Origin: Pisolithus tinctorius
Taxonomy: Eukaryota; Basidiomycota; Agaricomycetes; Boletales; Pisolithaceae
Assembly (NCBI GenBank): GCA_024663395.1
Contig: JANFAH010000019.1
Span: 992,001-1,056,000 of the forward strand
DNA: 64,000 bases
Reading direction: 5' to 3'
Under the pieces are notes generated by a model. The model was not told the DNA's origin. It ran no database searches and saw only the letters and a list, made by a program, of their open reading frames with translations. This document shows positions 12,540 to 23,029 of this stretch, one piece after another (the first letter of the stretch is position 1; each line of letters begins with the position of its first letter). The position numbers and the translations under genes are program-made.

Positions 12540-13131
12540 TTATTTCTTGAAAGGACTGGGTTTGTCTGGGTACCAGTCATGATACAATACTCTTGGATGA
12601 GTTCTGAGGCATTGTCCAGTTCTGTCACTAACACCCAGGTGGTTTCTTTGTCAGTTCCCTCATAACCAGTCCACTGGAACAGGTACTGCAACCAACACCT
12701 TCTGCACTGGTTGACCTTTGAATCGAGTATCTCTGCTACTTCAAATTCCAAGTCACCATTGATATCTACTGGTGGGGGTGGAGGTTGAGTCCAGTTGGGT
12801 ATGGTATTTGGGATGGCCAGTTTGAGCTGGGATACATGGACAACTGGGTGTACAGTGCAAATAGAGTCTGGTAAATGCAGGGTGAATGAGTGAGAGCTGG
12901 CCTGGGCTATTATGGGATAGGGCCCAAGGTTCTTCTCACTCAGTTTCTTGGAGGGCTGGGTCAACTGGAAGTACTTGGCTTTTACATAGACACTGTTGCC
13001 CACTTTGAAGTCCAGGGCTGGCATGCACTTAGCATCTGCTGGTCCTTGGTAACATTGCTGGGCAAGAGCCATTTCTTCATGAAGGTATTGGTGCAGTGAA
13101 TCTAAGTCAACTGCATAATCACGAGCCCAGT
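12540..13131 (-). pseudogene. Gy-1 integrase C-terminus and chromodomain
   Basis: Minus-strand frame with EEMALAQQCYQG, FKVGNSVYVKAKYFQ, KKLSEKNLGPYPII and VHPVVHVSQLKLAIP, then the chromodomain-like segment FEVAEILDSKV...YLFQWTGYEGTDKETTWV. Chromodomains of chromoviruses bind histone marks and direct integration. The upstream half of integrase is at 15708-16861, separated by the inserted LTR at 13132-15702; the two halves join cleanly at the target duplication. Confidence 0.88.
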
Positions 13132-13624
13132 TGTCAAGTCTGGGCCTGCTCCGACCAACTCCGATGCTATATAGGGTCTAGAGAGTGGTCCGGAAGCAAG
13201 TCCGACACACAGGAACAGAACTCCGACTAGCGGAGAGATGGCAGGAACGAAGTCCGCCAAGACAGAGGCAGAGTGGAGTGAGGGCATTGGGTTTAGCTCG
13301 TGCGCTACCCCCTTGCATGATCTCAGCCCTCATATTTCAGAGGGAGAGTACAGACGGAGAGTCAGAGATAACTCCGACAGGCAGAAGACAGAGAAAGAAG
13401 GAGTAGGAACTAAGTTGATATTTGTACTGAAGAACAGCGGAGTACAGTACATGCTTTTATACTGCTACAGAGGTACAGTAATCGGAATCAGAACTGACAT
13501 ATGGAGACTCATAAATTTTCAAGTAAAATTTCCTGGATGACAAATGAAGGGTAGACGGAGGACATATGAACAGGTAACACAGAACATCTAGAAAAGGAAA
13601 CAGTCCAGGCACTGGACCATGTGG

Positions 13625-15477
13625 TGTCACACACCAAAGGTGTTGTGGACATGGTTACAGCTGACTCTGCCTAACTCGTTGACGAGTTGCACGCAATGCC
13701 CATGCATGCAGATGAAGACTAAAGGCCTCATGCGTAGAAAGACTGTTGGACGTTAACAGTCATCCTTCGCACAAGAACGAGTCATCAGTGCTAAAGAGAA
13801 AAGAGGAAGTGAGTTAAGCGCACGTTAAAGGTTTTTATCGCCTGTGTACGGCATTCTGGTTTTTGTCATATCTCCGCTGTTTCCAAAGATATCAACTCCA
13901 TTCCCACACTCGCTTAAAGTGCTCAGCCCCACGATTCTTCCTTCCAAATTTGGAGAGGATCCTCGCACCCTGCACATTTCTACAGCACTCCATCCATCAG
14001 ACACTCATTTCGCTAAGTCCATCAATCATGGCCACCTCTTCATCAGTCATCTCGCTTGTCTCATTTGCCAGAGACAATGGCTACATATATCTGCCAGGTG
14101 TTCCCACCAGCTTCCGTCCTGAAGCCCCCTGGTTCATCCCGTCGTTGTCAGCCCCGTCCCATCCCATGCAGCTTGGTCAGTGTGTTCTCCTTGTCAGTAC
14201 GACTTCCAGAAGGACGTTCTTTGGTCGCCTCAGGTCTGTCACTCGGTTAGAAAGGTCTTATGTGGTTGTTTCAGTCTCCCCTCTTGATGAAGCATATGGA
14301 TCGTTCCTCCCTGCTCCCTGCACCGTCTTTATTCCAGTCTCGTCCGTCATTCTTCCCACATTGCGACAGCTGCAGCATAGTCTACTGTTCTCCAGCCTCC
14401 CTGATCGCATTCATGACGAGTATGACGTGCATCTTGCCTTCCTACTGCAAGATCCAGCAGAAGATGTCCCTCCTTCTCCTCCTCCTCCATCAGAACCCCA
14501 TTCATGAAGTTTTTGTTAACTTCGCTGAGAGGATGGAAGGGTGGGAGACGCGATCGCGTATGCTCCCATTGCCCCACAGACCCCCAACGCCCTAGCCCCC
14601 TTTGACGCCTGACTCATGCCCTTCAATTCTGGAATTAATACTTCCCTATCTGGAAACACCATCCATCTGTCATGCCATCTTTGGATCTAGAGATGTCTCC
14701 ACTGAGATCTGACTTGCATCGCCACCCCCTAATGTGATATCAGTGCGCTTACTCAGTTTCTGACTCCATTTGACTCGTTCTGTGATGTTTTGACTATCCT
14801 TGACTCGTTCATTGCCAATACTTACCAATCCTCTTTGCTTGCTTACTTTTCATTTCTCGCTTACTCATCATGATTACTCAGTCCTTACTCATTACTTACC
14901 AAGTGTTTGTGCCCTGTTTGTCACAAGCTGTGCTCCCCCCACAGTATATAAACCCCCATGTACTTAGCTACCCACAATCAATCAATCAAGAAGTCACTCA
15001 GCAGTCAGTTCAGTGCCTATCTCGTCATTGACAGTTGAGGCTCATTCGGGAGAGTCTATCTGTCTTCATTCGTATCATTGGTAGTTGAGGCTCCATCAAG
15101 GGTCTATCTACCTTCATTCATTCATCTGAAGTATCATCTGTGCTCTGTCAGCACACCTGCTTAGTCATCCATTCACTCCTGCATAACTCATCATCGACTT
15201 GTGCCAGGAGCATATTCTATCAAAAGTCCATTACCCCCAAGTACTTTCAGCTGAACACCTTCACTCTGTTCAGCATCCCCTTCCCAATCATTGTCCATTC
15301 ATGTTCTCCTGCGTAACTCGTCGACGACTTGCGCCAGGAGCACCTCCACTTGAAGTTCCCCCCCACATTTAGGTTTCTGCACTCCAGGTTCCATGGAGGC
15401 ACACCACCACTCGCTCATATTTGTCTTTTGTGTTGGTTTTGGTTGGTTTTCACCACCTTTCCTCACTTTGACTCACA
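13625..15477 (+). mobile_element. 1.85-kb LTR-like insert with internal ORF (copy A)
   Basis: A nearly identical unit occurs at 23030-24824. It starts TGTCACACACC and ends GACTCACA, and is flanked by ggtg on both sides (13623-13626 and 15480-15483). A TATA box (cagtatataaaccccc) lies at about 14942, followed by about 530 bp of R-U5-like sequence. This looks like one very long solo LTR, with an ORF in what would be U3. It could also be a non-autonomous element; no reverse transcriptase is present. Confidence 0.72.
14028..14507 (+). CDS. LTR-embedded ORF, 159 aa, unknown (copy A)
   Basis: Start at ATG 14028 (MATSSSVISLVSFARDNGYI), chosen because the second copy starts at the matching ATG. The protein includes YLPGVPTSFRPEAPWFIPSL, QLGQCVLLVSTTSRRTFFGR and VVVSVSPLDEAYGSFLPAP, ending in DVPPSPPPPSEPHS. 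The pattern of short beta-strand-like hydrophobic stretches is compatible with a small barrel or a decoy domain, but I recognise no family. Copy B (23433-23858) is open too and differs by substitutions and an in-frame deletion of about 18-19 codons. The ORF lies wholly inside the LTR-like unit, upstream of its TATA box. Confidence 0.5.
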   Translation: MATSSSVISLVSFARDNGYIYLPGVPTSFRPEAPWFIPSLSAPSHPMQLGQCVLLVSTTSRRTFFGRLRSVTRLERSYVVVSVSPLDEAYGSFLPAPCTVFIPVSSVILPTLRQLQHSLLFSSLPDRIHDEYDVHLAFLLQDPAEDVPPSPPPPSEPHS

Positions 15478-15707
15478 GCGGTGAGCATGCTGCGGAGTAC
15501 CTGACTGCGAAGGTAGTCACATGACCCCTCAGAGAATGGACCACTCGGTCCGGTAGGAGAGAAACACAAGTCCGACAACAGTCAGAGTGGAGATGGTTCG
15601 TAGGCAATAGAAGGTGGGTGGAGTTGGTGTGGAGTGAGCAAATGACTGGCAGAAAAGGTTGTGGAGTGAGTAAAGACCTATGACGAACGCACGGTTATGA
15701 CACCAGT

Positions 15708-16861
15708 TGGATGTGAGATCACACTCAGGGAAGACCAAGATATTAGGGTGATACTCCAGTCATAGCGCTGGGTGCATTGTTGTAGGCAAACTCAGCTAGT
15801 GGTAGTAGTTTGGCCCAGTTGTCCTGCTGATAGTTGCAGTAAACCTGGAGCCACTGTTCAAGGGTCTGATTGGTGTGCTCTATCTGACCATCCCCCTCTG
15901 GGTGATACCCAGAGGTGAAGTGTAGATGCATGTCTAGAGCTTTACCTAGAGACTGGAAGAAGTGGGATACAAACTCTGATCCCCAGTCTGAGGGTACACC
16001 ATGCTTGGAGAATACATGCATTAGGAAGAGCTTAGTGAGCTCAGGGGCTGTGATGGTGTCATGAGTAGGTATGAAGATGGCTTGCTTCAAAAGCTGGTCA
16101 ACTACAACAAGGGTAGTGGTAAAGCCAGTTGAGGCTGGGAGTTGCTCTATGAAATCCATTGAGATGGAATTCCATGGCTTCTCTGGCATGGGGAGTTGCT
16201 TGAGTAGTCTGTAAGGCCAGTGGTGGGGTACCTTGGCCTGGGCACAGGTAGTACAAGACCAGACATAGTCTTTGACAAATGTCCTTAGGCCAGGCCAGGT
16301 GTATTCATGCTGGATGAGTTCTAGGGTTCTGTTTTGGCCGAAGTGGCCAGACAAAGGGTGATCATGTTTAAACCTCAAGACATGAAGGCAAAGGTAGTTA
16401 GAGTCTGGTACATAGATTCTTCCATCTAGATGGAGGAAGCCAGTATCATCAACTGACCACTGGAAATCTGATGTATCTGAGAACTGGACTTGGGTGACCA
16501 GGTCTGAGGGTAGGGCTGAGAGGATATCATTGTGTAACTTCTCCATGTCCATCAGTGCAACAGCACCTAGGACCAGGTATTCAAGGTAGGTGGCACACAG
16601 GGAGGTGGCTAGCTGTTCCTGCATGAAGACTGGTCTGAGGTTCTGTGGGTTGACCCAGGTGTAGTCACTATCCCCCTCTTTGGGGTAGACATCCCATCAT
16701 CTAGTTGGGATGTCAGGCTTAGCACCAAGCTTACTGGGTCTGAACTGAATAACCATATTGAACTGGGACAAAAACTCAGACCAGTGTGCCTGGCACTGCG
16801 TTAAAACCTTTGAGGTGGAGAAGTACTCTAGGTTCTTGTGATTGGTGACAACATCAACCAG
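15708..16861 (-). pseudogene. Gy-1 RNase H end and integrase zinc-binding/core domains
   Basis: Minus strand: VTNHKNLEYFSTSKV, QFNMVIQFRPSKLGAKPD, a TGA in place of Arg near 16676, then integrase from NPQNLRPVFMQEQ. The HHCC zinc region is HDHPLSGHFGQNRTLELI with CTTCAQAK. The core has SMDFIEQLP, VPSDWGSEFV and NQTLEQWLQ, the D-D-E positions. In the second motif the usual Arg after Asp is Trp (CGG to TGG, a CpG change). The frame runs to the target duplication of the LTR at 15707, where integrase was split. Confidence 0.88.
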
Positions 16862-17733
16862 TGTAGGGAGAGGGATCTCCCTACACTAAGAGTGTATGTA
16901 TAGTGTCAATAGGAGGTCTACTAAGTGGCTATAGGGTTTGTGACAAATGTGACACAAATGCAACCCTTCTTGAGTGACTTGGACATCCTCTGTGCTCTAG
17001 GTCACCCAGCACTACATCCTCCTCTGTCAACTTGCTTCCCCCATAGTCGCATCACCTTCTGACACTCTCCCTAGTCATTGTGACAAAGTCCAACACTTGT
17101 GACAGGTGTCCAGTTGCCTATACTCGCTCATGGGCACTCTTCAGGTCCACACTATGGGTTATGTAAGCGCTTTGTGGTCACTCTCATTCTCTTCTTGTTC
17201 ACTTCTATTTGGATGACTTTTGCTTCATTTACATTTAGTCTCTCTTTTGATTACCAATGCTATTCTGGCCTCATGGCCATCATTATGTCAACCTCACCTA
17301 ATTCCCATCATTTCTTGTTGATCTTTTCACCTTTGACATTGCTTACTTTGTAGTTACACACTTGGCATGTAGCTACACATATACCTGTCTTTGTTGACAG
17401 GAAAAGAACAACTTTGAAGCCCCCAAGTTAGAGACAGAGAGAGGAAGCAGAGTAATGACATTGACATGATCCCTTCACTTTTCCTTGCCTAGTGCTGAGC
17501 TGCAGGCATAGTTGCAACAGCTTTCCAGGCTAGCTTGAGGCCTGTACACTCCTTTAATCCATCGTGCTTTTCATTTACAGGTTGAGTGACTTGCACAATT
17601 CAGTTGCATTCATGCCCTCAACCCTCCTACTGCTAGAGCGACTCCCCTTGGGTCGAACTCACCCCTTCAGATTGCCTATCCCTAGGCTGGGGCCCACACC
17701 CCCATACTAGGTAGCAGATACCTGCTCCCCACA
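16862..17733 (-). mobile_element. 872-bp solo LTR in Gy-1 RNase H
   Basis: Starts TGTAGGGAG and ends CTCCCCACA. ccag flanks both sides (16858-16861, 17734-17737), so a 4-5 bp target duplication. Removing it rejoins the RNase H reading frame (HYLEGSA to VTNHKNLEYF). The right-hand 95 bp recur at 42016-42105, also inside Gypsy pol. On the minus strand it reads TGTGGGGAGCAGG at its 5' end, so that is taken as its direction. The interior has no coding sequence that I trust. Confidence 0.75.
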
Positions 17734-18161
17734 CCAGTACTGCAGAGCCTTCCAAATAATGCTGCCATGTCCAAAATGCCTCACAGATCATGAGTAATTC
17801 CTTATCATGAGTGTCATAATTTAGCTCTGGGGCTGTCAGGGTATGAGAATAGAATGTGACTGGCTGGATTTGGCCCTCACCACCAGTGATGGACAGAATA
17901 CTGGCTATGGCATAATCAGACACATCAGTCTTGACAGTAATAGGAGCATCTAGGGAGAAGTGAGTTAGGACTGGGGCAGTGGTGAAGGCCTGCTTGAGTT
18001 TGTTGAAAGACTGGCAGCACTCCTCAGAAAAATTCCAGGGAGCACCCTTGCATGTCAACTGGGTTAGAGGTACCACTATGTCTGAGTGGTTAAAAATGAA
18101 CTGGTGATAGAAGTTGGCAAAGCCCAGGAAGGACTGAATGTCCTTTACCCTCTGGGGCTCA
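17734..18161 (-). pseudogene. Gy-1 reverse transcriptase thumb and RNase H start
   Basis: Minus strand after an in-frame TGA at about 18162: PEPQRVKDIQSFLGFANFYH, then APWNFSEECCQSFNKLKQ and the RNase H start LTHFSLDAPITVKTDVSDYA with YDTHDKELLMICEAFWTWQH. The Asp in TDVSDYA and the Glu in KELLM are RNase H active-site positions. The stop replaces a Trp or Arg codon of the family. Confidence 0.88.
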
Positions 18162-18163
18162 GG

Positions 18164-19658
18164 TCAGTTGCAGATTGCTTTGACTTTTTCTGAGGACATG
18201 GTAAGGCCAGCCAGGGACAAGTGGTAACCCAAATACTCCACAGAGTCCAAGTGGAACTCGCACTTCTCCAGTTTGGCATACAGGCCATGCAACTGGAGCT
18301 GGTGAAGAACCTCCCAGACATGCTGCTTGTGTGATGACTCATCTCCAGAGTAGATTAAGATGTCATTGAGGTAGACAATGATGCAGACATCTAGCATATC
18401 CACAAAGATTGAGTTGACAAACCACTGGAAGGCAGCTGGGGCATTGGTAAGACCAAAAGGCATCACCAACCACTTGTAAGACCCATAGTGCATTCTAAAG
18501 GCCATTTTCCACTCATCACCAGGTGCAATCCAGATGAGGTGGTACATGTGCCTTAAGTTGATCTTAGTGTAGATTTTGGCATGACTAGGGGAGTCAAGTA
18601 GATCAGATATTAGTGGTAGGGGATACCAGTCTTTCTTGGTGAGCTTGTTAAGGCCCTGGAAATCAACACATAACTGGAGTGAACCATCCTTCTTTTTTAC
18701 AAAGAGGACCAGTGCAGCATAGGGGGAAGAGGTGGGCTGGATGAAACTGGTAGTCAGGTTTTTGTCGATGAAGGCCCAGAGAGCTTGCAGCTTGACCATG
18801 GATAGTGAATAGATGGTTCCAACAGGTGGTGTAGTACCCTCTTCCAATTCAATCTTAAGGTCATACTCCTGGTGTGGGGGGAGAGTAGAAGCCTTGGCTT
18901 TGCTAAAGATGTCAGCAAAGTCGTGGTAGTCCTTTGGTACACCAGTCAGGTCTGGTGGAGGGCCAGTAGAGGTAGACCAGGCCAGGGCTGTGTCCAGTGG
19001 GCATAGATGAAGTTGGAATTGGGTAGATCCCTCTAGCTTGCAAGCACATACATATGCAGTTGCATTGATCAGGGGGATGTGAGCCAGTGGGTCAACAGAT
19101 GGTACAGATGGTGCAGGGCTGTGGTTGGGTTGGTCAGGTAGACTGGGATTGGGAAGACTGGTTAAGACTGGTGTGGCAGGGGGTGTTGATGGGGTTGGCA
19201 TTCCTCCTGTAGATGTCCAGAAAGTTAGACTGCTCAATACCCAATCAATCAATGGACTGTAGTGGGTGAGCTGGTCATGTCCAAGGCCTATCTTACATTC
19301 AGAATCCAATGGGGCTAGAAACAGGGTTACCAGGGTGACATCACTGGTTGCAAATTGAACTGAAAGATCTACTGCTTGAGTGATGATGAAACTTGATGAC
19401 CCATCAAAGAGCCAGAGTTGGATAGGGGACATGGGGTAAGGGGCAAAAGAGTGTTGATTAACAAAATCTTTATCTATGAAGCTATGTGTGGAACTGGAGT
19501 CCACTAGAGTATGAAACTGGGATAAATTGTGACTGACAATAGAGACATGGGGGGTTAATGAATTTGGATTGGAAAGAGCAGACATGTTGAGATGAGCCTC
19601 CATGAGTGCACAGCTGGAGTGAACACAGCTCTCAGTCTGTGTGGAGTCCTGAGAGCTG
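18164..19658 (-). pseudogene. Gy-1 protease and reverse transcriptase
   Basis: The pol frame follows gag in the +1 frame at a run of nine A (minus strand, about 19664-19672). Protease motif is LVDSSSTHSFIDKDF at about 19490. RT shows GTIYSLSMVKLQAL, PYAALVLFVKKKDGSLQLCV, FQGLNKLTKKDWYPLPLI, MPFGLTNAPAAFQ and the catalytic box VYLNDILIYS at about 18375. The family has Y-L-D-D, so the first catalytic Asp is Asn, a G to A change expected from CpG loss. The polypeptide stops at 18164. Confidence 0.9.
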
Positions 19659-20996
19659 CTACCTTTTTTTTTGCCTTGGGGGCAGTGCTGCCTCAGAGGT
19701 TGCCACAGTGTGAGGCTTGGCTTTGCCAGCTTTCTTGGGACACTTATCTGAGAAATGTCTGGTGCCCCCACAGAACATGCAAAGATTATTGTCTCTGTGA
19801 CACTTGTGCTCCTCTGGTGCCAGCTTGCCATCTTTGCCCAACTTGCTTGAGTCTGGCTTGGGTGTGTTAGAGCCTGTCTGACTGGTTGAGGTGGGTTTGG
19901 GCTGATTTTGGCTACTGGAGTTGCTATTTCTGGAGTTATGGCCAGTCTTAGATTTCTCTTGACCAGGCTTAGGTTGGTTGTTGTGACCAGGGTTGGGGGT
20001 CGACTTGCTACCAGAGGACAACCCCTGGTGTTTACTGGACCACTGAACCTCCTCTTTGTGTTCCCAGTAGCACACATCAATCTCCTGAGCTAGATGGTGA
20101 AGCTTGTGCAGGGTTCTTGGCTTGCCAACCTGGCAGACCTTGTCTTTGATGCAGTCAGGGAGACCAGTGTAAAAGAAGTGGTGCAGGGTGCCATCACCAT
20201 ATCCCTGGACTTGTGAGGCAAGCCAGTTGAACTCAACCATGTACATGTTGACCCAGTGATTATCTTTCATCTGGAGGTGGTCTAGCTGGCTTTCAGTGTC
20301 AGCCACCAGGTCATGAGGTCCAAAAATGGTTTGAAGTTCTATGATGAACTCCTTCCAAGAGTCCATCCAGTAGGGCTGGTCTTCTGGGTCTTCAGTCCCA
20401 AGTAAGTCCAGTTTGAACCACTTGAGAGCCATCCCTTTCAGGAATGACTGTGGGAAGGTGACCTTAGCCTGGTCACTTTGAAAGGCCCAGGGCCAGTCCT
20501 GGAAGTTGAGTTCACACTGGATAAGAAAAGTGTGCAGCTTCTTTGGGTCTGTCCCATTGAAGGTGTCCAGTTTGTGCAACTTGGTTCTAGAAGAGGACTC
20601 AGAGCCAGTGCAGGCATTGCATGCAAGGAGCTTGATGGCTTTGGCAAGATTATCAAGCATGGTTACACCAGGCTTGACATCATCCTCTGGGAGGGGTTCT
20701 TCATCATCATTATCTGGGTCATTTCCTGGCCCATCATCACCAGGGTCATTACCACCAGGATTGAAGTCATCTGGTTCATCTGGGACTGGTTCATCATCCA
20801 GATCATTAGTGGGTGCAAGAGGTCTATTAGGAGTGGGAGTAGTGGATTTACAGGCTGAGAAGCCCCTGAAGTTGTTGACTTCACCAGGTGACCTTCTGGC
20901 TGTCCCTAAGGACACCAGGGCAGTGGCATGCCACAAGTCGACTGTTGAGGTGGTGTAAGGAATCTGCATTCCTTGGACATGTAGACCATTCTGCAA
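19659..20996 (-). CDS. Gy-1 gag polyprotein, 445 aa
   Basis: Intact frame from ATG at 20996. Gag packages element RNA in particles. Features: an acidic Pro/Asp-rich N-terminal region (PGGNDPGDDGPGNDPDNDDE), a central retrotransposon gag domain with FNGTDPKKLHTFLIQCELNF and FLKGMALKWFKLDLLG, a Ser/Asn/Pro-rich linker, and a single zinc knuckle CMFCGGTRHFSDKC (CX2CX4HX4C) at about 19765-19725. It ends right after a nine-A run that joins it to pol. The start is uncertain because the leader was rearranged, and the first 40 residues are not family-like. Confidence 0.85.
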   Translation of the reverse strand: MQNGLHVQGMQIPYTTSTVDLWHATALVSLGTARRSPGEVNNFRGFSACKSTTPTPNRPLAPTNDLDDEPVPDEPDDFNPGGNDPGDDGPGNDPDNDDEEPLPEDDVKPGVTMLDNLAKAIKLLACNACTGSESSSRTKLHKLDTFNGTDPKKLHTFLIQCELNFQDWPWAFQSDQAKVTFPQSFLKGMALKWFKLDLLGTEDPEDQPYWMDSWKEFIIELQTIFGPHDLVADTESQLDHLQMKDNHWVNMYMVEFNWLASQVQGYGDGTLHHFFYTGLPDCIKDKVCQVGKPRTLHKLHHLAQEIDVCYWEHKEEVQWSSKHQGLSSGSKSTPNPGHNNQPKPGQEKSKTGHNSRNSNSSSQNQPKPTSTSQTGSNTPKPDSSKLGKDGKLAPEEHKCHRDNNLCMFCGGTRHFSDKCPKKAGKAKPHTVATSEAALPPRQKKR

Positions 20997-21734
20997 TTAT
21001 CATTACATTCCCGGACCACTCACATCCACTGCTGTTCATGTGCTGTCTTCCCACCTACCTCGCTACCTTCCCACACCCTTGCTCCCTCTCACACAATGTT
21101 ATACCCATGGCTGCTGTGCTCTGGTCGCTTCTTTTCCCTTGGACTCTTTCTCTTATCATGGTCTCTATTCCTTTAGCACTTGTAGTATACCCTTGGCCTC
21201 TGTTCTGGCCTGTCTTGTGTGTATGCACTGTTGCACAGCTTTCCTTTACTTGTACCCTGTCTTACTTAGGTTCCAGGTTTGCCTGGACTATAAAGCACTG
21301 TACTTAGGTACAGAATGATACCTTTTGGCACTTGGAAGGTCACCACGAGTTTCTTTTTCACTTCATCTACATCACATGTCTCGCATACTGCCATGCACAA
21401 ACTACATATACCACTCGCACCACCAGTACTATTCCATGGACCATGCTGCACACATCACAAATCACTACCACTACAAAGTGCTGGGTCTCACCTTCTAGTA
21501 TTGACAGTCCAGAATCCCTTGGGACAAGCAATTCATTCCCTTCATTTTTATTGTTGTTATCTAAGCCATCTAGCTTGTATTATACAGCTACTTGGACTTT
21601 TCCTACAGTGGAATCTGGGCTGGTGGTAGCATGTGCCCATGCTGCTTGAGTTCTGGTTTGGGTAGGCATGCCAATGGTGTGATACTGAAGTTTGAACAGA
21701 AGGGTGGTGACCCACACAAGTGAGTCTGAAATAC
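20997..21734. other. Gy-1 leader region with probable small insertion
   Basis: Next to the LTR on the minus strand the leader starts GTATTTCAGACTCACTTGTG, similar to the leader after the LTR at 28210. A frame MPTQTRTQAAWAHATTSPD near 21670-21610 may be the true gag start. Between 21000 and 21600 the plus strand shows pyrimidine-rich sequence with an ataaag motif (21289), suggesting an inserted LTR fragment whose ends I could not fix. Confidence 0.45.
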
Positions 21735-22319
21735 TGTTAAGTCTGGGTCTTTACCAGTCCAAGGCCAGTCCAGAGTCCAGTCAGGGGTCAGAGGGTATTA
21801 TGAGATACTAGGGGGTTGGACTGTTGGACTTAGTGACTGATGGTGCAGTGCTATTCCCTTGCATGGGCCATAGTCTGGTTGAGAGGCAGAAGATAGGAAA
21901 TGAGAGAGACCAGGTTAAGACAAGACTAGGTTGATTTCAGACTGAGGCTAAAACAGATTATCCTATGGCTTAAATACTAGAAGTAACCTAAGTGTAACAT
22001 AGCACCAGAGACCAGTCTGCACTGGTACAGTGATGATTGGTAAACACATTGGTAAGTAGTGTTACAAAGAATATTATCAAGCAAAGACTATGAACAAAGG
22101 ATTACCAGGAACTGGGGGAGGACTTGTGGCTGGGCTGGGTATTACACTGGCCTGGTACCAACTGAGCGAACAACTTGACTGGGCACTGCCTTGCAGTGCC
22201 TCACAAGCTGACACATCTCTGGGTCTAAGGGTGAAGGCCAGGACTGGGGCAAGGGTTGGATGGGACTGGTCAAGACTGGTGTAGAGCCAGTCTAGGGTGG
22301 TCTGGACATGGTTGTGACA
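21735..22319 (-). mobile_element. LTR of Gy-1 (5' LTR, minus strand), 585 bp
   Basis: Plus-strand ends are TGTTAAGTCTGG and GGTTGTGACA, so TG...CA. On the minus strand it begins TGTCACAACCATGTCC, has a tagtatttaagcc TATA-like box near 21975, and ends ACTTAACA, followed by the leader. It resembles the LTR at 26373-26867 and the LTR end at 27597-27846. I see no matching target duplication: the right flank is Gypsy integrase and the left flank is this element's own leader, as expected for a 5' LTR. Confidence 0.75.
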
Positions 22320-23029
22320 CCCACTTCTTCTGGTCACTTGGTAAGGCCTTAGACATGTATCTGCATTTCACTTTGGGCTACCACCCTGAAGGTGATGGTC
22401 AGACCAAACAGACTAACCAGACCCTGGAACAATACCTCTGAGTGTACTGCAACTACCAGCAGGACAATTGGGCTGACCTCTTACCTTTGGCCAAGTTTGC
22501 CTACAACAATGCCCCTAGTGCCACTACCAGTGTCTCACCTTTCTTTGCCAATAAGGGCTATCATCCTAACATCTCAGTATACCCAGAGTGCAATCTTACC
22601 TCTGCCTGGGCTCATGACTATGCAGTTGACCTAGACTCATTGCACCAATACCTATGTGAAGAAATGACCCTCACCCAACAATGATACCAAGGCCTGGCCA
22701 ATGCTAAGCACATGCTGGCCCTGGACTTCAAGGTCAGTGACCAAGTATATGTCAAAGCCAAATACTTCCGGTCAACTTGGCCTTCCAAGAAGCTCTTGGA
22801 GAAGAACCTTGGACCATATCCAGTCATAGCTCAGGCTGGTACCCACTCATTCACACAGTGCCTGCCAGACTCGATGCACACAGTACATCCAGTCTTTCAT
22901 GTTTCCCAGCTCAAGCCAGCCATCCCTGATACCATCCCAAACCAGACTCAACCACCACCCCTGCCAGTTGAAGTTGATGGTGAACTAGAGTTTGAGGTGG
23001 CCAAAATCCTCAACTCCAAGATTGATCAG

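Larger units (their letters stand above)
13132..15702 (-). mobile_element. Solo LTR in Gy-1 integrase (holds a nested insert)
   Basis: Bounded by a 5-bp target duplication ccagt (13127-13131 and 15703-15707). Ends are TGTCAAG... and ...TATGACA, giving TG...CA on either strand. Without the nested 1.85-kb insert it is about 0.72 kb. Read on the minus strand it starts TGTCATAACCGTGC and contains a TATAAAAG box (complement near 13455). It belongs to the same LTR superfamily as 58027-58841 and 28210-29007. It keeps several CpGs whereas the surrounding Gypsy has few, consistent with later arrival. Confidence 0.85.
11944..22319 (-). mobile_element. Gypsy (Ty3-like chromovirus) retrotransposon Gy-1, minus strand, nested insertions
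   Basis: On the minus strand the order is LTR (21735-22319), leader, gag, protease-RT, RNase H, integrase, chromodomain, then an opposing ORF. It is interrupted by a solo LTR at 16862-17733 and another at 13132-15702. Its 3' LTR is not seen: the element is cut at about 11943. Coding is decayed by stops, several of the type CGA to TGA, and the body is CpG-poor while its inserts hold CpGs. Confidence 0.8.

Noticed and set aside
18164..20080. Pol frame start at 20080
   Set aside because: The part upstream of about 19660 merely overlaps gag in another frame; protease motifs begin only after the gag stop.
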